Positions 1-4,746 of a DNA stretch of 5,331 nucleotides are shown one piece after another. Under the pieces are notes generated by a model. That model did not search any database. It saw only the letters and a program-made list of their open reading frames with translations, and was not told the origin of the DNA. Where the stretch lies: the NCBI GenBank assembly GCA_016200825.1, contig JACQEA010000340.1:1-5331 (forward strand). The letters run 5' to 3'. The stretch's first letter is position 1; the number at the start of each line of letters is the position of its first letter. The position numbers and the translations under genes are program-made. Source of the DNA: Chloroflexota bacterium (GTDB taxonomy: Bacteria; Chloroflexota; Anaerolineae; UBA4142).

Positions 1-876
1 ACAAGCCGATATTGCGCCAACTCTCGCGGTGGTACTTGCACGAGCATTCCCGCGCACAGTCAAGGTCGTCCGCTGTTTGAATTTCTCGATCTGTCCGCAA
101 CTCTGCGCGCACAACGCGCGGTGGATGCCGCGCAAGAAATTTCAGATCGGTACGTACCGATTGCAAAATTTTTAGGCGCGGCAGATTTCGATCACAAAAA
201 ACTTGCGGAAGCCAAAGCCGCGTTAGCGAGTGGAAATTCGGACGCGGCGGTGAATGCCGCGCTTGCCGACATCACAAACACGAATTCGCAATTTGCCGCG
301 GCGCGTGAAGCGCGCTTGAATGCGGAACGCGTCGGTCGTTTGCTGTTCGCGATTTTAATTTTAATTCCTTTTGCCGCGTACCTCTGGTATTATCGGCGCG
401 AAAAATGGGAGTGGCGCGCGCCGGTGATCGGTTTGATCGCGTATAACCTCGTTTACAATGCGTTGTACTTTGGGCGCGGCTATACGTACTCGCTTTCTGT
501 TTTCAACGTCGAATCGAATATCGAGCCGTTCTTTCAAGCGCGCACGATCGACGCGATGATCGCGCTGTTGATCGCGATTGTCGTCGTTGGCGTGCTGAGT
601 CGCCGCGCGGATGTTTATCGCGCCGCGTTGAATTCGATCAATACCGCGTTTCTGATTTTCGCGGCGCTGGTCGTGCAGATTGATTTCTTTTATCTCCTCT
701 GGAATGTTTCGTTTGCGTGGTACATTCCCGATCTCGCGCTCGGTTTCAAATATTATCTCGATGTGTTGCAGACGAGCGCGTTCTGGCCTTTGCTGTACGT
801 GCCCTTGCTCGCGATTCTGCCGTTCATCGCGCTCGGCGCGCGGTGGGTCGCCGCCAAAGTGAAAATCGGAAAATAA
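1..876 (+). CDS. AlkP/sulfatase-superfamily membrane protein, C-terminal part, with apparent frameshift
   Basis: Partial gene entering from the left edge; the frame ending at TAA 874-876 is open back to base 1. From base 43 it reads SIPAHSQGRPLFEFLDL. Bases 2-37, one frame over, read QADIAPTLAVVL. Joined by one extra G near 38-39, they give DIAPTLAVVLG-TSIPAHSQGRPL, the typical C-terminal end of the phosphodiesterase/sulfatase fold (alkaline phosphatase superfamily). After the catalytic fold come an Ala-rich helical stretch (about 150-336) and five predicted membrane segments (about 337-393, 418-471, 547-600, 640-705, 775-840), ending in a short basic tail. A membrane-anchored hydrolase acting outside the membrane, such as a phosphodiesterase or phosphoethanolamine-transferase-like enzyme, is inferred; the substrate cannot be told because the active site lies outside the window. 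GTG 121 is an in-frame codon inside the protein, not a convincing start. No terminator is seen after the stop. Confidence 0.72.
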   Translation, partial: TSRYCANSRGGTCTSIPAHSQGRPLFEFLDLSATLRAQRAVDAAQEISDRYVPIAKFLGAADFDHKKLAEAKAALASGNSDAAVNAALADITNTNSQFAAAREARLNAERVGRLLFAILILIPFAAYLWYYRREKWEWRAPVIGLIAYNLVYNALYFGRGYTYSLSVFNVESNIEPFFQARTIDAMIALLIAIVVVGVLSRRADVYRAALNSINTAFLIFAALVVQIDFFYLLWNVSFAWYIPDLALGFKYYLDVLQTSAFWPLLYVPLLAILPFIALGARWVAAKVKIGK

Positions 877-885
877 TTTTTCAAT

Positions 886-914
886 TTGCTCCATTCATCA
901 ACCTGTGCTATAAT
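886..914 (+). promoter_or_regulatory. Extended -10 sigma-70-type promoter of rpsO
   Basis: A perfect TATAAT (909-914) is preceded by TGC (906-908), giving an extended -10. Exactly 17 bases further upstream is TTGCTC (886-891), which matches the first three bases of the -35 consensus. The expected transcript start is around 920-922, giving a leader of about 32 bases before the rpsO ATG. The promoter begins 10 bases after the stop codon of the upstream gene, so rpsO is probably transcribed on its own. Confidence 0.8.
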
Positions 915-953
915 GCGCCAACTTTGAAAACGCATGTAGGTAGAGGGAGACGA

Positions 954-1223
954 ATGGCGCTCAAAAAGGCGGACAAAACCGCCATCATGACCAAGTTTCA
1001 CACGCACGCTCAAGATACCGGATCGCCGGAAGTCCAAATCGCCCTGTTGACTACGCGGATCAATCAACTCGTAGATCACTTGAAAGGTCACAAACAAGAT
1101 AATCATTCTCGCCGCGGTTTGCTAAAAATGGTTGGCGAACGCCGACGGCACCTGACCTATCTGAGCAAAAAAGATGCGACCCGGTACAAAGAAATTGTGG
1201 AAAAACTCGGGTTGCGAAAATAA
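954..1223 (+). CDS. rpsO: 30S ribosomal protein S15
   Basis: Encodes 89 aa, the standard length of bacterial S15, a primary binder of 16S rRNA in the central domain that starts assembly of the small-subunit platform and helps form an intersubunit bridge. The family signature is clear: DTGSPEVQIALLT at residues 21-33, then the HKQDNHSRRGLL block at 46-57 and the basic RRRHLTYL at 63-70. H42, D49 and S52 fall where E. coli S15 contacts 16S helix 22. The start ATG 954 is chosen because it gives the canonical MALKK N-terminus and follows a purine-rich GAGGGAG (943-949) by four bases; the same frame stays open upstream, but that part overlaps the previous gene and is not S15-like. It has its own promoter at 886-914. 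S15 is known in several bacteria to repress its own mRNA through leader structure; I see no clear pseudoknot or rRNA mimic in this short leader. The stop codon touches a MITE-like inverted repeat. Confidence 0.97.
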   Translation: MALKKADKTAIMTKFHTHAQDTGSPEVQIALLTTRINQLVDHLKGHKQDNHSRRGLLKMVGERRRHLTYLSKKDATRYKEIVEKLGLRK

Positions 1224-1328
1224 CTAGGGCGTGTATGCAAAAAAGTTTATTGCCGCCGGTCTTTTCAAAAAAAATCCGGCTGACAAGCTCTAGAATCCTG
1301 CAAAAAGTTTTTGCATACACGTCTTAGT
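1223..1328. mobile_element. MITE-like inverted-repeat unit directly after rpsO
   Basis: The outer arms 1223-1243 and 1308-1328 are inverted repeats matching at 19 of 21 positions, with a perfect 13-base core GTGTATGCAAAAA (1231-1243) against TTTTTGCATACAC (1308-1320). Both ends carry TAG (1225-1227 and 1325-1327), extended as CTAG/TTAG. This could be a slightly decayed target duplication of the YTAR type used by some IS5-family elements, or simply part of the arms. Inside are small palindromes at 1237-1253 and 1300-1314 and a GCCGG/CCGGC pair (1255-1259 with 1276-1280). No ORF of note lies within. The size (about 100 bases), terminal inverted repeats and intergenic site fit a non-autonomous transposon remnant. 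The alternative is a long native mRNA stem-loop after rpsO. The family is not recognised. Confidence 0.5.
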
Positions 1329-1373
1329 AAACGAGTAGATGCGGAGCGCAAGCAACCCCATCTACTCGTTTTT
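1329..1373 (+). terminator. Rho-independent terminator after rpsO
   Basis: A perfect 13-bp stem pairs 1329-1341 (AAACGAGTAGATG) with 1359-1371 (CATCTACTCGTTT) around a 17-base loop. A TTTTT run (1369-1373) overlaps the 3' base of the stem. This is a classic intrinsic terminator and should end most rpsO transcripts before pnp. The loop is longer than usual, and read-through or conditional use (attenuation) is possible, because I find no convincing separate promoter between it and pnp. Confidence 0.78.
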
Positions 1374-1387
1374 GTATAAACGACCGA

Positions 1388-1404
1388 AAGGCGATTAACG
1401 CCTT
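1388..1404 (+). promoter_or_regulatory. Small hairpin in the pnp leader
   Basis: AAGGCG (1388-1393) pairs perfectly with CGCCTT (1399-1404) around a five-base ATTAA loop. It lies 33 bases before the pnp start and has no T-run, so it is not a terminator. In E. coli the pnp leader carries a hairpin cut by RNase III and used for autoregulation by PNPase. A similar role here is only a suggestion from position. Confidence 0.4.
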
Positions 1405-1416
1405 CACTCAAAAGTT

Positions 1417-1435
1417 GGAGGAGCAGGAATTGGAG
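1417..1435 (+). promoter_or_regulatory. Purine-rich ribosome-binding region of pnp
   Basis: Three Shine-Dalgarno-like cores precede ATG 1438: GGAGGAG (1417-1423, 14 bases away, the strongest match), AGGA (1425-1428, 9 bases away, best spaced) and GGAG (1432-1435, only 2 bases away). AGGA at 9 bases is the most likely working site. No in-frame ATG, GTG or TTG lies close upstream, so the spacing does not argue for a different start. Confidence 0.6.
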
Positions 1436-1437
1436 AT

Positions 1438-3648
1438 ATGAACAACCAAAATAAATTCTCGATTCCGTTCGGCGATTCCGAACTCACGATTGCCACCGGC
1501 AAACTCGCGGGGCAAGCGAACGGCTCGGTCACCGTTCAACACGGCGATACGATCATTCTCGCGACCGCAACCGCCGCGAACGAACCGCGCGCGGGTGTAG
1601 ATTTTTTTCCGCTCACCGTAGATTTTGAAGAACGATTGTATGCGGCGGGAAAAATTCCCGGCGGATTTTTCAAACGCGAAGGCAGACCCGGTGAACAAGG
1701 AATTCTCTTGTGCCGCTTGACCGATCGCCCTTTGCGTCCCCTTTTCCCCAAAGGTTTTCGTAATGACGTTCAAGTCGTCATCACCGCGCTCTCCGCGGAT
1801 CAAGAACACTATCTCGATATTCTTTCGATTATCGGCGCGTCCGCCGCGCTGACGATTAGCGACATTCCGTTTAACGGACCCGTCGGCGCGGTGCGCGTGG
1901 GTTTGGTGGACGGAAAATTTATTTTCAATCCCACTTCAACCGAAATGGAAAAGTCCGCGCTCGATTTGCGGCTCGCCGGCACGATGAACGCGATCATTAT
2001 GGTCGAAGCGGGCGCGAATCAAGTCACGGAAGAAATAATGCTCGATGCTTTGCGCGAAGGACACGCGGAATTGAAAAAAGCAATCGGCTTGCAAGAGCAA
2101 ATGCGCGCCGAGCTGGGCAAGCCCAAACGCGAATTTCCGATGCGCGTCTTGAGCGACGAACTGAAAAACGCGGTTAAAGAACAAGTCGGCAAACGCGTCA
2201 CAGAAACGATCAAAGTCAGCGGCGCAAAATCGGAACGTAACGTCGCGCTCGACGAATTGAAAAAAGAAATCGTCACGGCATTTGCAGAGACGTATCCCGA
2301 AGCGGATATCGCGGAAGCGTTTGAAGGCGTCGTCAAAGCCGATTTACGCGCGATGGTTTTGAATGAAGGTCGGCGCGCGGATGGTCGCGATACGAAAACT
2401 GTTCGCCCCATTAGCGCCGAAGTCAGTTTGTTGCCGCGCGCGCACGGATCGGGATTATTTACGCGCGGCGAAACCCAAGTGTTGACAATTGCAACCCTCG
2501 GCATGCCGAGCGAATCGCAAACGATTGATTCACTTTCACCCGAAGACGAAAAACGTTATATGCACCATTACAATTTTCCGCCGTACTCGGTCGGTGAAAC
2601 GCGACCGATGCGCGGACCCGGTCGGCGCGAAATTGGACACGGTGCGCTCGCAGAACGCGCGCTCGCCGAAGTCGTGCCCGATTCAACCGAATTTCCGTAC
2701 ACGATTCGTTTAGTTTCGGAAGTCTTGTCGTCAAATGGTTCAACCTCAATGGCGAGCGTGTGCGGTTCGACGCTTGCATTGATGGACGCGGGCGTACCCA
2801 TTAAAGCGCCGGTGGCTGGCGTCGCGATGGGTTTGATCAGCGAAGGCGATCAATACGCGATCCTCACTGATATTTTGGGAATGGAAGATTTTCTCGGCGA
2901 TATGGATTTCAAAGTGGCGGGCTCGGCAAAAGGCATCACCGCGTTGCAACTCGATTTGAAATTGCAAGGCGTGCCACCCGCGCTCTTGCAAGAAGCGTTG
3001 ATGCAAGCGCGCACCGCGCGACTTTATATGCTTGACAAGATGCTTCAGGTCGTTTCCGAACCGCGCGCGGAAATTTCGCAATACGCGCCGCGGATTACCG
3101 TCACCAAGATTGACCCGGAAAAAATCGGCGCGCTGATTGGACCGGGCGGCAAGAACGTCCGCAAATTGCAAGAAGAGTTCGGCGTCAAAGTAGATATCGA
3201 AGAAGACGGTACCGTGTTCATCTCATCCGTCAATCGCGAAGGCACTCTGCTCGCGCTCGAACGCATTCGCGGCATGACCGAGCCGGTGAAACTCGGAACG
3301 ATTTACACCGGCAAAGTTGTGCGGCTCGCAGATTTTGGCGTGTTTGTGGAACTCGCGCCGGGCGTGGATGGACTCGTCCATATTTCGCAACTCGCGGAAG
3401 AACCCGTGCGCGATATTCGCGACGTCGTCAATATGGGCGATGATTTGATGGTGATGGTCACCGGCATTGACGATCAAGGAAAAATTCGCTTATCGCGTCA
3501 AGCGGTGCTCGCGGGTTGGACATTGGAAGAAGCGCAAGAGCGCGATCGTGGCCCGCGCGGCGGCGGCGGTCCGCGGCGCGATGATCGCGGGCCGCGGCGC
3601 GGTAATGATCGCGGTGGACGCGGCGGTGGTTTTCGATCGCGCCGATAG
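1438..3648 (+). CDS. pnp: Polyribonucleotide nucleotidyltransferase (PNPase)
   Basis: A full-length 736-aa PNPase: a trimeric, phosphate-dependent 3'-5' exoribonuclease that degrades mRNA to nucleoside diphosphates and can also add tails. Domains in order: first RNase PH-like core (about 10-145, with FFKREGRP at 77-84 and RLTDRPLRPLF at 93-103); helical linker domain (about 150-300); second, catalytic RNase PH core (about 320-545, with PYSVGETRP at 382-390, GRREIGHG at 395-402 and SSNGSTSMASVCGS at 431-444); KH domain (about 552-611, GPGG loop at 568-571); S1 domain (about 618-690). D484 and D490 in EDFLGDMD correspond to catalytic E. coli D486 and D492, and H401 to H403; the His usually between the acidic residues (EDHLGDMD) is Phe485 here. 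All key residues are present, so it should be active. Residues 704-736 form an Arg/Gly-rich tail. The rpsO-pnp order is a common bacterial arrangement, but here a terminator and repeat unit separate the pair. Confidence 0.98.
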   Translation: MNNQNKFSIPFGDSELTIATGKLAGQANGSVTVQHGDTIILATATAANEPRAGVDFFPLTVDFEERLYAAGKIPGGFFKREGRPGEQGILLCRLTDRPLRPLFPKGFRNDVQVVITALSADQEHYLDILSIIGASAALTISDIPFNGPVGAVRVGLVDGKFIFNPTSTEMEKSALDLRLAGTMNAIIMVEAGANQVTEEIMLDALREGHAELKKAIGLQEQMRAELGKPKREFPMRVLSDELKNAVKEQVGKRVTETIKVSGAKSERNVALDELKKEIVTAFAETYPEADIAEAFEGVVKADLRAMVLNEGRRADGRDTKTVRPISAEVSLLPRAHGSGLFTRGETQVLTIATLGMPSESQTIDSLSPEDEKRYMHHYNFPPYSVGETRPMRGPGRREIGHGALAERALAEVVPDSTEFPYTIRLVSEVLSSNGSTSMASVCGSTLALMDAGVPIKAPVAGVAMGLISEGDQYAILTDILGMEDFLGDMDFKVAGSAKGITALQLDLKLQGVPPALLQEALMQARTARLYMLDKMLQVVSEPRAEISQYAPRITVTKIDPEKIGALIGPGGKNVRKLQEEFGVKVDIEEDGTVFISSVNREGTLLALERIRGMTEPVKLGTIYTGKVVRLADFGVFVELAPGVDGLVHISQLAEEPVRDIRDVVNMGDDLMVMVTGIDDQGKIRLSRQAVLAGWTLEEAQERDRGPRGGGGPRRDDRGPRRGNDRGGRGGGFRSRR
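3571..3614 (+). repeat. Imperfect tandem duplication coding for the PNPase Arg/Gly tail
   Basis: The unit CCGCGGCGCGATGATCGCGG (3571-3590) recurs at 3592-3614 with a three-base insertion. The two copies encode PRRDDRG and PRRGNDRG. With the neighbouring GGC/GGT runs this makes the GC-rich, low-complexity 3' end of pnp, an RGG-like tail that probably grew by slippage or local duplication. Confidence 0.7.
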
Positions 3649-3657
3649 AAAAAGAAA

Positions 3658-3690
3658 AACGCGCGCGGGTTTCACAGCCCACGCCGCGTT
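3658..3690. terminator. GC-rich hairpin just after pnp
   Basis: AACGCGCG...GGG (from 3658) folds with CCC...CGC-C-GCGTT (to 3690) around an eight-base loop. About eleven base pairs form, with one mismatch and one bulged C. On the + strand no T-run follows. On the - strand the hairpin is followed by a T-rich stretch (complement of 3649-3657), the better terminator orientation, yet no - strand gene is seen nearby. On the + strand it may instead stabilise the pnp mRNA end. Confidence 0.4.
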
Positions 3691-3700
3691 GTCGAAATGA

Positions 3701-3746
3701 AAACCCCTCTCTGCTCCATCGTCACGCGGCGAACAGAGCGGGGTTT
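3701..3746 (+). terminator. Terminator-like stem-loop between pnp and the TerC-family gene
   Basis: AAACCCCTCTCTG (3701-3713) pairs with CAGAGCGGGGTTT (3734-3746) at 12 of 13 positions, around a 20-base loop. The 3' arm ends in TTT, but the T-run stops there (ACTC follows), so termination on the + strand may be only partial. The reverse strand has a longer T-run after the stem. It is the most likely end of the pnp transcript. Confidence 0.5.
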
Positions 3747-3801
3747 ACTCTAGCGACAAAAATTTCTCGATTCCTTTGGTTCAAATCAACAGGAAAAAAC
3801 A

Positions 3802-4734
3802 ATGTCGTTAAATCTAGAAGTAGTCACCATCGTTTTGTTGATCATTTATCTTGAAAGCGTTCTCTCCATAGACAACGCGGCTGTGCTCGGCGCGATGGTT
3901 TCGGGATTGCCGGAAAAACAAGTTATCCCCTGGCCGCGTCCACTCCAATTTCTCACGAACCCAATCCACCGTCTCTTCGGTGGTCAACGCAGTGCCGCGC
4001 TCAAAGTCGGCTTGTTGGGCGCATACTTTGGCCGCGGCTTGATGCTCCTCTTTGCGACATACATCATTCAGAATCCATGGTTACGCGTGTTGGGAGGGTT
4101 ATATCTCGTCAAACTGGCATTCGAAAATCTTGGCGAACCAGAGTACGGCGAAGAAGAGCAAGTTGATTTTGAACGCGTGACGCGCAAAGGATTTTGGACA
4201 GTGGTGTTGAACGTTGAACTCGCCGATCTCGCATTTTCGCTCGATAACGTCGTCGCGGTCGTCGCGCTTTCAAACAATTTCTGGTTAGTAATGTTTGGTG
4301 TGGGAGTAGGAATTTTGGCGATGCGTTTCGCCGCTGGAATTTTTACCGTCCTGATCAAACGCGAACCCATTCTCAAGCCCGCCGCCTATGTTCTTGTTCT
4401 CAACATCGGCGTCGAATTGCTGTTGGAAGACTTGGCGGGAATTCACATCGCGACGGTCTATACATTTTCGATTTCGGTTGTCACGCTCCTGCTCGCGCTG
4501 GTTTATGCGCACGTGAAACCTTTGCGCGTAATTCGTCCGGTCTTTCTATGGCTCGGCGAAGGCATGGCAGACGTGAATGAAGTGGTGAATTGGTTATTTC
4601 GTCCGTTGGGCGCGTTGGTCAAAATAATTATCCGCGCCGCGCGCGCGCTCTGGCAAATGGTGCGCGTGTCGGGCAAACGAGAACCCGCGCGCGAATCACT
4701 TGCACCGACTAGCCCACATAAAAAAACACCGTAG
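3802..4734 (+). CDS. TerC-family integral membrane protein (probable metal-ion exporter)
   Basis: A 310-aa membrane protein of the TerC/Alx/MeeF family. Characterised members export manganese, in some cases metallating secreted enzymes; others are linked to tellurite resistance. The family hallmark, a duplicated acidic motif, is present: ESVLSIDN at residues 18-25 and ELADLAFSLDN at 139-149, giving E18, D24, N25 and E139, D142, D148, N149 as likely ion ligands within the membrane. About seven membrane segments are visible (near 6-30, 66-89, 94-110, 131-157, 160-182, 192-212, 217-236). Residues 38-64, with the Pro-rich IPWPRPL, extend the first loop beyond what short TerC proteins have. An amphipathic stretch (about 245-290) and a charged tail follow the last segment. 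ATG 3802 has AGGA (3791-3794) seven bases upstream. No yybP-ykoY manganese riboswitch is recognisable in the 153-base gap. The ion is inferred, not shown. Confidence 0.9.
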   Translation: MSLNLEVVTIVLLIIYLESVLSIDNAAVLGAMVSGLPEKQVIPWPRPLQFLTNPIHRLFGGQRSAALKVGLLGAYFGRGLMLLFATYIIQNPWLRVLGGLYLVKLAFENLGEPEYGEEEQVDFERVTRKGFWTVVLNVELADLAFSLDNVVAVVALSNNFWLVMFGVGVGILAMRFAAGIFTVLIKREPILKPAAYVLVLNIGVELLLEDLAGIHIATVYTFSISVVTLLLALVYAHVKPLRVIRPVFLWLGEGMADVNEVVNWLFRPLGALVKIIIRAARALWQMVRVSGKREPARESLAPTSPHKKTP

Positions 4735-4746
4735 AGACAAAAGCGT

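Noticed and set aside
121..123. GTG 121 as a true start of the first gene
   Set aside because: The frame is open to base 1 and encodes a conserved family signature (SIPAHSQGRPL) upstream of 121, and no ribosome site precedes it.
361..894. Long - strand open frame opposite the membrane protein
   Set aside because: Its translation is Arg-rich with no recognisable domain; it is the mirror of a GC-rich coding frame on the + strand.
717..953. Upstream in-frame extension of rpsO (start at 717)
   Set aside because: It overlaps the membrane protein gene, lies upstream of the promoter, and does not resemble S15; ATG 954 gives the exact 89-aa family length.
1375..1380. TATAAA as the -10 box of a pnp promoter
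   Set aside because: No -35-like sequence lies 16-18 bases upstream and there is no TGN extension; the spot overlaps the end of the terminator.
2019..2504. 161-codon - strand open frame inside pnp
   Set aside because: It lies wholly antisense to conserved PNPase coding sequence, is Ser/Arg-rich and has no ribosome site or family resemblance.
3649..3801. yybP-ykoY manganese riboswitch before the TerC-family gene
   Set aside because: This would be expected for some Mn exporters, but I could not find its conserved loops; the gap is explained by two hairpins and a plain leader.
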